A stretch of 64,000 nucleotides of DNA, from assembly GCA_025056565.1 (NCBI GenBank), contig JANWWA010000001.1:93966-157965 (forward strand). Direction: 5' to 3'. The stretch comes from Chloroherpetonaceae bacterium. Lineage in GTDB: Bacteria > Bacteroidota > Chlorobiia > Chlorobiales > Thermochlorobacteraceae. Position numbers and translations under genes: made by a program. The notes below the pieces were generated by a model that saw nothing but the letters and a program-made list of their open reading frames with translations, made no database searches and was not told the origin of the DNA. How positions within the stretch are numbered: position 1 is the first letter of the stretch; every line of letters starts with the position of its first letter. This document shows, piece by piece, positions 35,639 through 43,837 of this stretch.

Positions 35639-37528
35639 TCATATCTCATTCCATAGCGTGCCAAGCCACGATTCAGCCACTGCTCTTTGTAGTGCTGTTG
35701 GATTTGCTCTTTTTACAATGTCGTAGGTGTAAGCTTCCGCCAGCTTTACGCTTTTCTCCATCAGTTTGCCGTCTCGGAAAAAGGCAATTTTTACCGTTGT
35801 ATCGGCCTTGAGCTTTGCTAGCGCTGCCGTGAGCGTTTTCCCCATCAATGATTCGTTATTGATAGCCACTAGCATATCGCCTTTGTCGAAGCCAGCCAGT
35901 GCAGCAGGCGACTCAGGCACAACGCTTTCAATTACTTGAAAATCTCTCTCTGTTTTTACTGACGCACCAAAGTAAGGCTGTGGTGCTGGCAGCTTTCGTA
36001 CTTCAAGCCCTGCTACTGCTAGTGCTTGCTCGAAGGGCAATTCATCGGTGCCATAGACATATTTTTCAAAAAATTCGGCAAAGGACGACTGTCCAACCCG
36101 CTCAACCAGCGACTCGAAATCTTTTGCAGAGAAACCGCGCTGCTTCTGAGCAAATTCTGTGTTCAGTAGCCGCATCACATCGTCCAGCGAGGCTTTGTTT
36201 GCGGTGCGCTTTCGAATTTCCATATCCAAAATTAGCCCGACTAGCTCTCCTTTGCTATAAAAATTCACGGTGCTATTGGCTCGCCCTGTTCCATATCCCG
36301 ACAGCCATGCATCAAACGAAGAGAGCGCTAAGGGCTGCACCTTGCGTCCGTACTGGTTCTGCATACTTGTAATGTTTGCTGCCAAGTCACTCAGGTAGCG
36401 CTTTGCTGACCAGAGCTTGCTGCGTGCTAAGGTTAGGTCGCCATAGTAACTTGTGAAGCCTTCGGAAACATAGAGCATCGGGGTATAAACTTCTCGTGTG
36501 TAGTCGTAAGGCACGAATTCTTTTGGAATGATGCGCTTAATGTTCCAGACGTGATAAAACTCGTGTGAGGTGATGGACAAGAAGCGGTCATAGAATTCAG
36601 CCGTATTGACTGCATCAATTGGACCAAGCACGATAGAGGTTGAGTTCTTGTGCTCAACGCCGTGTCCAAATGGATATGGCATAATGTGGTAGAGAAACCA
36701 GTATTCCTTTAGCGGCACGTCTTTCATCATCTCAAACTGCGTCTCTACGATTTTTGCAAGGTCTTTTGAAATCTGTGCCGGATTGAAGCGGCTACCGCTG
36801 AGCGCATCACCGTTGTGGAAACAGATGTGAAGCGTTACGCCCTTGACCTTTGTAGAGAAAGTTACAAGTGTAGGACTGGCAATCGTTGGCGAATCAATTA
36901 AGTCATCATAGGTTTCCGCCGTAAAGAGTCGTGGGTTATCGGTGCGTTGCAGCTGGGTGGCTACAGACCAGCCTTCTGGGTAGTCAATGTAAAGGCTAAC
37001 GGGTTTGAAGCGCGTCTCAGGTGTGTACATAAAAAGATTTGAGCCATTGAAATACATCTCCTCTCGTCCCACATATGAGTTTCCCGCATCGAGCTGTGCG
37101 CCAGCGTAGTATTTGTAGGATACGGTTACCTCACTGTGATTGTCGGTACGCACACGCCAAGTTTGCTTATCAATTTTGGTGGAAAAGAGCGGCACTTTGC
37201 CCGCTCGAGCGCTAAACTCCTGCACATTAGCCGCGTAGTTTTGAATCTGGTAGCGCCCTGGTCGCCACGCTGGCAAAATGAAATCCAGCTCTGGCTTTTG
37301 CTCTGTGTTCTGCACCGTAATGGAAATTTGGTAAAGGTGCAGGTTTGGTGCGAGTGACTCAATTCTGTATGCCGCTGCATATTTGGGCAAATCGGACTGC
37401 TTTGCTGCTTTTGTAGGGCGCAGCGATGCAGATTTTACCGCAGTTCTACTCGCTAAGATAGGCATATCGTTCCACGAGCTTGTTGAAAGTGTGATGATTG
37501 TAATGGCAAAAAATGCCTTAGCGTGCAT
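35639..37528 (-). CDS. M61-family aminopeptidase with PDZ domain
   Basis: A 629-residue zinc peptidase of the glycyl aminopeptidase family. The ATG at 37528 gives a signal peptide (MHAKAFFAITIITLSTSSW); an ATG at 37663 would add 45 residues of no family likeness and bring the start close to the divergent gene. The N-terminal beta domain (about 50-240) contains DFILPAWRPGRYQIQNYA. The catalytic motif is HEFYH (322-326), with the third zinc ligand Glu356 in SEGFTSYYGD. A PDZ domain (about 535-610) follows. Such enzymes trim peptides in the periplasm; natural substrates are unclear. Confidence 0.9.
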   Translation of the reverse strand: MHAKAFFAITIITLSTSSWNDMPILASRTAVKSASLRPTKAAKQSDLPKYAAAYRIESLAPNLHLYQISITVQNTEQKPELDFILPAWRPGRYQIQNYAANVQEFSARAGKVPLFSTKIDKQTWRVRTDNHSEVTVSYKYYAGAQLDAGNSYVGREEMYFNGSNLFMYTPETRFKPVSLYIDYPEGWSVATQLQRTDNPRLFTAETYDDLIDSPTIASPTLVTFSTKVKGVTLHICFHNGDALSGSRFNPAQISKDLAKIVETQFEMMKDVPLKEYWFLYHIMPYPFGHGVEHKNSTSIVLGPIDAVNTAEFYDRFLSITSHEFYHVWNIKRIIPKEFVPYDYTREVYTPMLYVSEGFTSYYGDLTLARSKLWSAKRYLSDLAANITSMQNQYGRKVQPLALSSFDAWLSGYGTGRANSTVNFYSKGELVGLILDMEIRKRTANKASLDDVMRLLNTEFAQKQRGFSAKDFESLVERVGQSSFAEFFEKYVYGTDELPFEQALAVAGLEVRKLPAPQPYFGASVKTERDFQVIESVVPESPAALAGFDKGDMLVAINNESLMGKTLTAALAKLKADTTVKIAFFRDGKLMEKSVKLAEAYTYDIVKRANPTALQRAVAESWLGTLWNEI

Positions 37529-37628
37529 TGCAAGTTTAGTTTTGTTGATAGAGAACGCAACAAAATCCCTATCCTCATTGCGAACAAAGTAGCGCAGAAG
37601 ATAGTGATTCTTTTCCAAAGTCTCTACA

Positions 37629-37661
37629 GCCTGCGTATATTGCACCAGTCTATTCGCAGGC
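37629..37661 (+). promoter_or_regulatory. Palindrome-flanked promoter-like site between M61 and DUF429 genes
   Basis: GCCTGCG (37629-37635) and CGCAGGC (37655-37661) form a 7-bp inverted repeat around TATATTGCACCAGT. The core TGCGTATATTGCACCAGT (37632-37649) recurs, with one extra T, on the minus strand at 42149-42167. The site may be an operator overlapping a promoter for the DUF429 gene (ATG 37705). Confidence 0.4.
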
Positions 37662-37704
37662 ATGCGACAATTTCCAACATTACATTAGAAAGGCAAGTAG
37701 TAGT

Positions 37705-38346
37705 ATGCCGATAAAGTCGAAAGTCTTCTTCGGTGTCGACCTTGCAGGTCGCATTGATGAACCCACCGGCATTGCTGCCATCTCTGACAAGCGAGAACTT
37801 ATCTTGGTCAATACGGTCAAGCCTGATATTGCCATCAACAACTACATTGAGTATCACCGCCCCGTGCTGGTCGGTATTGATGCGCCACTTTCTCTTCCCA
37901 GTGGCAAATACGGCACATATGCCAGCCGTAAGTGCGACCGTGACCTTACAACTTTGGGGATTCCCACATTTGCCACATCAATGCTTGCTCAACTCACGTT
38001 TCGGGCAATTTCGCTGCGCAAGCATTTAGAACCTAGATACGACGCTATTGAAGTCTATCCGCAGGCAACGAAGGCACGCTTAGGCATTGCACCCAGTGGC
38101 AAAAAAAATGGGGCGGAGTCACGTGAGTATTTGCAGACAAAACTTTCGCGCTATGTCAAAAATATGCCACGTGCCTCTAAAATCTTGCTTAGCGACGACG
38201 AAATTGATGCGATTATTGCTGCCTACACCGCCTATCTACACTTCCACAAGCTCACTGAACCTATCGGCGATAGCCAAGAAGGTGTCATTTACATTCCTGT
38301 CCCTGACATCAACAAACGCCTCGCTGAGCTCAATCACACCTGCTAA
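37705..38346 (+). CDS. DUF429 protein (RNase H-fold, predicted nuclease-like)
   Basis: A 213-residue DUF429 protein. The family has an RNase H-like fold with conserved acidic residues: here GVDLAGR near the N-terminus (Asp12), GIDAPLSLP (Asp54 region), the RKCDRDL segment, EVYPQATKARLG, and DEIDAIIAAYTAYLH near the C-terminus. These acidic positions fit a metal-binding site, but no biochemical role is established. The start ATG is preceded by GAAAGGCAAG. It diverges from the M61 peptidase gene and converges with the M16 pair. Confidence 0.85.
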   Translation: MPIKSKVFFGVDLAGRIDEPTGIAAISDKRELILVNTVKPDIAINNYIEYHRPVLVGIDAPLSLPSGKYGTYASRKCDRDLTTLGIPTFATSMLAQLTFRAISLRKHLEPRYDAIEVYPQATKARLGIAPSGKKNGAESREYLQTKLSRYVKNMPRASKILLSDDEIDAIIAAYTAYLHFHKLTEPIGDSQEGVIYIPVPDINKRLAELNHTC

Positions 38347-38408
38347 AACTCGTTCTTGCTAAGTCACTTCGACGGCTAAAAAAACCAACTTTACCCTGAA
38401 AACGCACT

Positions 38409-40490
38409 CTACTTCTTCACAAACATCTCGTCTGAAATACCTGAGTTATGCTTGATGCTGCTCACGACAAGCTGCACATCTGCCATTCCCAGAGACTGCG
38501 TAATCTTGAACGGCTGAATGACGCCATCTACGGGCTTGAAGTCTGAAAATGTAGTCGTTACTTCCAGCTCGCCTTGCGGCGTGTTTTGCTTGCGCGTCTC
38601 GGAAATCAGCATAAAGTCCTCCGCATCAAAAATGAGCGTCGATTTTCTGCCAGACGGTCGCTCCAACTCTGCTACATAGACAGGCCTGCCTTTCATCATC
38701 TTTTTCTCTTTCGCTGTAATTTTGTACTTCAATTCGGCATAGCGATAGAGTTCATTAAACTGTGCATTTTCTAATGCCGCCGACAACTCTTCGCCCGACA
38801 GCTCACGCGTGCCACCCATTCCACTTTGCACCACCTTTTTGCCATCGCAATAGACTTCCTGCGAGAACAGCGGTGTTGTGATACTTTGCATCTGCTTGTT
38901 TGGAAATTTCTGTGCTTGCTTAAAAGTGCCTTCAATGGTTTGCGGACCTGCAAAGATGTTCACTTTGCCCTCAATCAATCGGTCTTGAATCTTCCTAATT
39001 GCTGCTTCGCCACCAATTGCTTCAATGTGTTTCTTGATAAGCTCTTCGCCAGTTAGGTCGAGCGTGAGTGAAATGACAGGCCTAAGGTCTGTGTCGTAGA
39101 CGCGCACTTTTGCAATTTTTTCTAACTTCGGCTTGATTTCTTTTGCGTCGCCCACGACGATGATGGCTAAATTCTCAGCTTCAATGTATTTCTTTGCAAG
39201 CTCTAACGCACGTTCAGGCGTTACGCTGCTGACTTTTTTGGCATATGTCTTGTAGTAATCGGCTGGCAACCCGTAGAACTCAATGTTTTGCAAGCGTGTG
39301 GCGTTTTGCTCAGCGCGCTCAAGGCTTAAGAGATAATTGCCTGTCAGATACTCACGCTGGAGCTTAAGCTCCTCTTCAGCAATCAGCTCCGACTTGATGC
39401 GACGCATTTCTGACAGAATTTCCACAATCGCTGAGTCAGTTACCGCATTGCGCACTTCTGCACTGGCACTTGTGTAGCCAGAAAGCAAGAGCGCGCTGCC
39501 GCCCAAGTATGCCCCATATGTCCAACCGTGTTTTTCGCGCAGATTTTGAAACAGTCGCCCTGAAAAGCCTCCGCCTAATACGGATTCCACCACACCCAGC
39601 TCTACGATGTCGGGGTTGTTGCGAGGTATGCTCCGAAATGCAACGCGAATATTAGACTGCACGGAGCCGGGCAAATCAACCAAGTGAATCATCTTGCCGC
39701 TTATTTCAGGCATCTCGGCTACCGTCTGCCTTGGCGGTGTGCCTTGCTTCCACTTGCCAAAATACTTCTGGAGCTTTTTGACAATCTCCGCAGTTTTGAC
39801 ATCACCCACTACGGCAATCGTCGCATTGTTTGCAAAGTAATGTGCATTGTAAAAGTTCTTTAAGTCCTCTACTTTGATTGCATTTACGCTCTCTTCAGTT
39901 TGAACCTTACCGTAGGGGTGTTCACCAAAGAGCACTTTGCGCTGCAGGTTGCTTGCCAGCGTGGCGGGGGTTTTCTTGCCAGCCGTAATGCTGGAGAGTG
40001 TTTGCTTGCGCACAATTTCCAGCTGCTCTTCTGGGAAGGTGGGATTCAGCACTGCATCAGCCAGCAATTCGAGCAGCTTGTCAGTGTATTTGGTCAAACC
40101 TGACATCGTGATGAAGGTTGCATCATCACCTGCTGTAGCATCGTAATCTGCACCGATTTTATCCGCTTCTCGAGCAAAGTCTGAGGCTTTCCGCTTTTTT
40201 GAGCCTCTGCCCAGTAGCTCAGCCGTCAAACTCGCTAAACCTGCCTTCTCACCGTCGAAGCGACTACCTGCCTTTACCAAAATTCGGACAGTAATAGTTG
40301 GCTTGCGGTCTGATTCAATGACGAAAATTTTAAGCCCATTTGGTAAAGTCGTCTCGGTGTAGTTTGGGAACGAGGCTTCTGGCGCAGGTCCTGCTTCGGG
40401 CTTTTTGGTGCGGTCAATTTTTTGTGCAAAGCCCGCTTGGCTTACTGCAAAGAGTGCTACCGCTAAGAAAATGAAAATAGACTTCTGCAT
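38409..40490 (-). CDS. M16-family peptidase homologue without the zinc site
   Basis: A 693-residue M16 protein with a signal peptide (MQKSIFIFLAVALFAVSQAGFAQ). The HxxEH zinc motif is absent where expected (GLASLTAELLGRGSKK), while the C-lobe arginine/tyrosine substrate-binding pair is kept (RLFQNLREKHGWTYGAYL). This is the pattern of the non-catalytic partner in two-subunit M16 enzymes, like the alpha subunit of mitochondrial processing peptidase. Residues after about 460 form an extra C-terminal domain (lipoprotein-like beta sheet, ITTPLFSQEVYCDGKKVVQSG onward). It lies 32 bp downstream of the catalytic partner and probably forms a periplasmic complex with it. Confidence 0.85.
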   Translation of the reverse strand: MQKSIFIFLAVALFAVSQAGFAQKIDRTKKPEAGPAPEASFPNYTETTLPNGLKIFVIESDRKPTITVRILVKAGSRFDGEKAGLASLTAELLGRGSKKRKASDFAREADKIGADYDATAGDDATFITMSGLTKYTDKLLELLADAVLNPTFPEEQLEIVRKQTLSSITAGKKTPATLASNLQRKVLFGEHPYGKVQTEESVNAIKVEDLKNFYNAHYFANNATIAVVGDVKTAEIVKKLQKYFGKWKQGTPPRQTVAEMPEISGKMIHLVDLPGSVQSNIRVAFRSIPRNNPDIVELGVVESVLGGGFSGRLFQNLREKHGWTYGAYLGGSALLLSGYTSASAEVRNAVTDSAIVEILSEMRRIKSELIAEEELKLQREYLTGNYLLSLERAEQNATRLQNIEFYGLPADYYKTYAKKVSSVTPERALELAKKYIEAENLAIIVVGDAKEIKPKLEKIAKVRVYDTDLRPVISLTLDLTGEELIKKHIEAIGGEAAIRKIQDRLIEGKVNIFAGPQTIEGTFKQAQKFPNKQMQSITTPLFSQEVYCDGKKVVQSGMGGTRELSGEELSAALENAQFNELYRYAELKYKITAKEKKMMKGRPVYVAELERPSGRKSTLIFDAEDFMLISETRKQNTPQGELEVTTTFSDFKPVDGVIQPFKITQSLGMADVQLVVSSIKHNSGISDEMFVKK

Positions 40491-40522
40491 TGTGCACTTT
40501 ATTTTTTTGAATTTTTGGGTTC

Positions 40523-41881
40523 TTACTGTCCTTTTTTGCCGTCAGGCGTCGGGTAGTGAATCAGCGAGCGATTTTTTTCCGTGAGATATTTCTTTGCCAC
40601 GCGCTGCACATCTTGACGTGTAACTTTGAGGTATTCCTCCAGCTCTGTGTTAATGAGATTCGTATTACCATAGAAGCGATGATAATTCGCCAAACTGCGT
40701 GCTCGGCTAAACATTGAGCCAAACGCATTTGCAAACTCTGCTTCCTTCTGGTTTTTTGCCTTTTCCAGTTCCTCGTCTGTTACACCTTTTTCAACCACTT
40801 TCTTTACTTCTTCATCAATGATTCTGTCCAGCTCCTTGATGTCTACTCCACGATTTCCAACGGCGAATACAGCGATCATACCCACATTTTCTTGCAGAAA
40901 CGGGAAGAATGTAGCTTGCACGGCAACCTGTTCATCTTCGACCATTCGCTTGTAGAGCCGTGAGCTTTTGCCGTTAGCGAGAATATTTGCAAGGATTTCC
41001 AGTGCGTAGGCATCTTTGTCAGTTTGCGTCGTAGCACGCCAAGCGTGAATGGTTGCAGGCAGTGGCGTATTGTCTTTGACCACTTCGCGGTATTGTGGCT
41101 CGGTTTGCAACGCAAAGGTGATTTTGGGTCGCTCAATGTCGGCACCACGTGGGATTTCACCGAAGTAGGCTTCAACCAGTTTTTTGGTTTCCTCAATATC
41201 AAAATCCCCTGCAATCGCTAAGGTTGCATTGTTGGGCACATAATACTTTTTGTAGAATGCACGGAACTCGTCAATCGTGGCTTGGTCAATATACTGCGCT
41301 TCGCCGATAGGTGTCCAAGCATATGGCGTGCCTGCAAACACAGTTGATGCAAGGTTAAAAAAAACTGTGCCATATGGCTGATTCTCATAACGCAAACGAC
41401 GCTCTTCTTTGACGACTTGTCGCTGTGTTTCTACACCGACCGAGTCAATCTTGGCGTGCAGCATTCGTTCGGATTCAATCCACAGCGCCAGTTTGAGCTG
41501 ATTGGACGGCAGGTTGAAGAAGTAGTCGGTTGCATCAAAGGAGGTTGATGCATTAAGATTGCCTCCTGCACCAGAGATGAGCTTGTCAATTTGTCCCCGC
41601 TTGATGTTCTCCGTGCCTTCAAACATCAGGTGTTCAAAGAAGTGCGCAAAGCCTGTTCGGTCAGGCGATTCATTTTTGCTACCAACATGGTAGAGCACAT
41701 ATGTGGCAACGACAGGCAGAGAGCGGTCTTGATGCAAAATTACATGTAAGCCATTTGGCAGGTCGTATTCAATGAACTCAATTTTTTTGCGTTTTGGAGG
41801 TTGGCTTTTGCTCTGCTGTGCAAGACTGGCTTCCACGCAGAAACATAGCAGTAGTAGCAGAATAATGATGAACTGCCGCAT
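40523..41881 (-). CDS. M16-family zinc peptidase, catalytic subunit
   Basis: A 452-residue insulinase-family peptidase. The ATG at 41881 gives a clear signal peptide (MRQFIIILLLLLCFCVEASLAQ). An open frame extends to 42280 but covers a terminator and has no family likeness. The zinc motif HFFEH with LMFEGT, and the distal Glu in VVKEERR, are intact. The second M16 domain follows (about 250-430). It is the active half of a pair with the downstream gene. Likely substrates are short peptides or signal-peptide fragments in the periplasm. Confidence 0.9.
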   Translation of the reverse strand: MRQFIIILLLLLCFCVEASLAQQSKSQPPKRKKIEFIEYDLPNGLHVILHQDRSLPVVATYVLYHVGSKNESPDRTGFAHFFEHLMFEGTENIKRGQIDKLISGAGGNLNASTSFDATDYFFNLPSNQLKLALWIESERMLHAKIDSVGVETQRQVVKEERRLRYENQPYGTVFFNLASTVFAGTPYAWTPIGEAQYIDQATIDEFRAFYKKYYVPNNATLAIAGDFDIEETKKLVEAYFGEIPRGADIERPKITFALQTEPQYREVVKDNTPLPATIHAWRATTQTDKDAYALEILANILANGKSSRLYKRMVEDEQVAVQATFFPFLQENVGMIAVFAVGNRGVDIKELDRIIDEEVKKVVEKGVTDEELEKAKNQKEAEFANAFGSMFSRARSLANYHRFYGNTNLINTELEEYLKVTRQDVQRVAKKYLTEKNRSLIHYPTPDGKKGQ

Positions 41882-42007
41882 AGTTTTAAGTTTGGTCGGT
41901 TTGACAGGACAAGCTGGCGCAAATTTATGCGCTTTCCTCATTTTTTGCGAAATTTTTTTCTTTACCTCTGCAGCGCTGGCAAGCGCAATACGGTTTAGAG
42001 GATGTCT

Positions 42008-42038
42008 AAAATAAAAGTCCCGACACGGTGGTCGGGAC
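42008..42038 (-). terminator. Strong terminator upstream of the M16 pair
   Basis: GTCCCGAC (42017-42024) and GTCGGGAC (42031-42038) form an 8-bp GC-rich stem with a 6-nt loop. On the minus strand it is followed by TTTTATTTTA. It ends either a small RNA or a long pyrD 3' end, and would also act as an attenuator for the downstream peptidase genes. Confidence 0.8.
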
Positions 42039-42148
42039 CCTCTATCAACAAAACAACAAAACAACAAAGGAGGCTCTGCTGCAAGCAAAAGGGCGCTTGA
42101 CTGTAGGTGCAGAGTCTTTGATGTGGCAAAGAACAGAGTGTTACCTGA

Positions 42149-42167
42149 ACTGGTGCAAATATACGCA
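42149..42167 (-). promoter_or_regulatory. Promoter-like site shared with 37632-37649
   Basis: On the minus strand the site reads TGCGTATATTTGCACCAGT and includes the TAnnTTTG-type element TATATTTG. Short inverted repeats CTGAA/TTCAG flank it. It differs from the site at 37632-37649 by one inserted T. No good -33 TTTG is present. Confidence 0.4.
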
Positions 42168-42279
42168 ACTCTTTCAGTGTTGTTTCGCTCTGAGGTGTAA
42201 AATTTTGGTGAAGTTTCACAAGGTGTGATGTACATCACGCAAGGCGTAGGTTTTGAACGTTTGAAACAAATTGAATTCA

Positions 42280-43251
42280 CTACGCCACACGCAAGCTACC
42301 GACATAGTCAGAGAAGGTGTAATCGGCTTGCGCAAAGTGTGCCTCAAGCTGCTGTGCAAGCGCTACGCTGATATTAGGCTGCACAAAGTTCATTGTGCCG
42401 ACTTGAATTGCTTTTGCGCCCACAAGGAAAAACTCCATTGCATCTTCAAAGCTGCTAATGCCGCCCATTCCCACAATCGGAATCCGCACTGCTTGGTAGA
42501 CCTCCCAGACTTTTGCCAGTGCAATTGGCTTGATGGCAGGTCCAGACAGCCCTCCTGTGATGTTGTGCAGTTTCGGGCGGCGCGTCCTGTAGTCAACTGC
42601 CATTCCCACCACCGTGTTGATTAGCGACACTGAGTCTGCTCCGCCTCGTTCCGCTGCCAGTGCAATTTTGGCAATTGATGTCACGTTTGGCGTCAGTTTA
42701 ATCATTAGGTGGCGCGAGGTGATGGCTCTGAGGGCCGCTGTGATTTCGTAAGTTGCACCCTCATCGACCCCGAAGATGATGCACTCCCCTTTGACATTTG
42801 GGCACGACAGGTTGATTTCATAGCCGCTGATACCTGCTTCTCTATCTAAACGGCGCACCACTTCGCAGTAGTCTTCAATTGATCGCCCTACGATATTGAC
42901 CACTACGGCAAGCTGCAGCGTGCGCAGAAAAGGCAGTTTTTCTGCCACGAAACGCTCCACTCCTACATTTGCTAAGCCGATTGCGTTGAGCATTCCTGCT
43001 GGCGTTTCCACAATGCGAGGCGGCAAGTTACCCTCGCGTGGCTCCAGCGAGATGGCTTTGGTTACCAAGCCACCTAACGCATTTAGATTCACCAGCGCAC
43101 TTAGCTCCTCGCCGTAGGAGGCTGTGCCAGATGCCAGCATGACGGGATTTTTCAAGTCCAGTCCCCGCCCCAGTGATACGGCACATGGGCGCACTTTCAG
43201 CGCAGCAGTCTCCGGCACTGCAGCTTTCGTTGTGAGCATCGCATTAGTCAT
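42280..43251 (-). CDS. pyrD: Dihydroorotate dehydrogenase, class 1B catalytic subunit
   Basis: Oxidises dihydroorotate to orotate in pyrimidine synthesis with an FMN in a TIM barrel. The 323-residue protein has MLASGTASYGEE, GGLVTKAISLEPREGN, the active-site Cys in GYEINLSCPNVKGE, MIKLTPNV and the FMN-phosphate site PIVGMGGISSFEDAMEFFLVGAKAIQVGT. The catalytic Cys marks a class 1 enzyme, and the length fits class 1B, which needs a PyrK electron-transfer partner; pyrK is not in the window. The start overlaps the HAS-barrel gene by 8 bp, so it is translated as part of that operon. Confidence 0.93.
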   Translation of the reverse strand: MTNAMLTTKAAVPETAALKVRPCAVSLGRGLDLKNPVMLASGTASYGEELSALVNLNALGGLVTKAISLEPREGNLPPRIVETPAGMLNAIGLANVGVERFVAEKLPFLRTLQLAVVVNIVGRSIEDYCEVVRRLDREAGISGYEINLSCPNVKGECIIFGVDEGATYEITAALRAITSRHLMIKLTPNVTSIAKIALAAERGGADSVSLINTVVGMAVDYRTRRPKLHNITGGLSGPAIKPIALAKVWEVYQAVRIPIVGMGGISSFEDAMEFFLVGAKAIQVGTMNFVQPNISVALAQQLEAHFAQADYTFSDYVGSLRVA

Positions 43252-43837
43252 AGATGCGCATTAAGATAGATTCCAAGCGACGGTAATCGTCACTCAAAAG
43301 GTAAGACAGCTCTTTGCCCAGCTTTACCAAGCACTGGCGACTCATCTGAGCTTGGTAATTACGGAAAAAGGCAACGATAATTTCATCGGACACAGTGCTG
43401 CGGCTCTGCAACACCAGTCGTAAAAAAGTTGGTGCTCTTTCCAGAAAACGTGCAAGGTCGTGGCTGGAAGTTGCATAGACGAAATCGTGCAAATCAGGCG
43501 GTGTCGGTGGCACGGTCTGCACCAGCTTGCCTTCTGCAGTCTCTACGCCGACTGCAATTGCCGTAAATTCAGTTTGCAACAGCTCAAACACTTGCGGCAT
43601 TTCTTTGCGCAGCTCATCTCTGCTCTTGCCGTGCGGCAGAATTTTTCGGCTGGAGTCGAATGGAGCGTGTTCAATGAAAGAAACAATACCATAGACCGCA
43701 GCGCGTGCGGTTTGCACTTTCACCAGTGTTCCCAAGCACACCGGCAAGTTCCCTTGCTCCAGCAATGCGGGTGGCACGACGGCTGAAAACTCTGATGTGT
43801 GCGCACGCACAATTTCGCCAATATACGACCCCCTCAT
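43244..43837 (-). CDS. Stand-alone HAS-barrel protein (HerA N-terminal-like)
   Basis: A 197-residue protein whose first part (about 1-115, MRGSYIGEIVRAHTSEFSAVV, then LPVCLGTLVKVQTARAAVYGIVSFIEHAP) fits the HAS barrel found at the N-terminus of HerA-family DNA-pumping ATPases. The rest (about 120-197) is helical, ending QCLVKLGKELSYLLSDDYRRLESILMRI. There is no Walker A or B, so the HerA motor domain is missing. The gene overlaps the upstream lipoprotein by 4 bp and pyrD by 8 bp, and a NurA nuclease gene heads the operon. HerA and NurA work together in DNA end resection, so a link between this barrel and NurA is likely but inferred. Confidence 0.75.
   Translation of the reverse strand: MRGSYIGEIVRAHTSEFSAVVPPALLEQGNLPVCLGTLVKVQTARAAVYGIVSFIEHAPFDSSRKILPHGKSRDELRKEMPQVFELLQTEFTAIAVGVETAEGKLVQTVPPTPPDLHDFVYATSSHDLARFLERAPTFLRLVLQSRSTVSDEIIVAFFRNYQAQMSRQCLVKLGKELSYLLSDDYRRLESILMRIYD

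Larger units (their letters stand above)
41882..42279. other. 398-bp intergenic region with a candidate structured RNA
   Basis: The stretch between pyrD and the M16 pair holds no supportable gene. It contains a minus-strand terminator (42008-42038), a hairpin formed by AGACTCTGC and GCAGAGCCT on the minus strand with an inner AAGC/GCTT stem, and a TATATTTG promoter-like element (42163 down to 42156). A transcript from about 42148 to 42008 on the minus strand would be about 140 nt. It could be a small RNA or the leader of the peptidase genes. Confidence 0.45.

Noticed and set aside
37529..37663. 45-residue N-terminal extension of the M61 peptidase
   Set aside because: The internal ATG at 37528 starts a normal signal peptide, and the extension would cover the promoter-like palindrome region.
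41882..42280. Upstream extension of the M16 catalytic peptidase to 42280
   Set aside because: It would place a terminator inside the gene and precede the clear signal peptide at 41881 with 133 residues of no family likeness.
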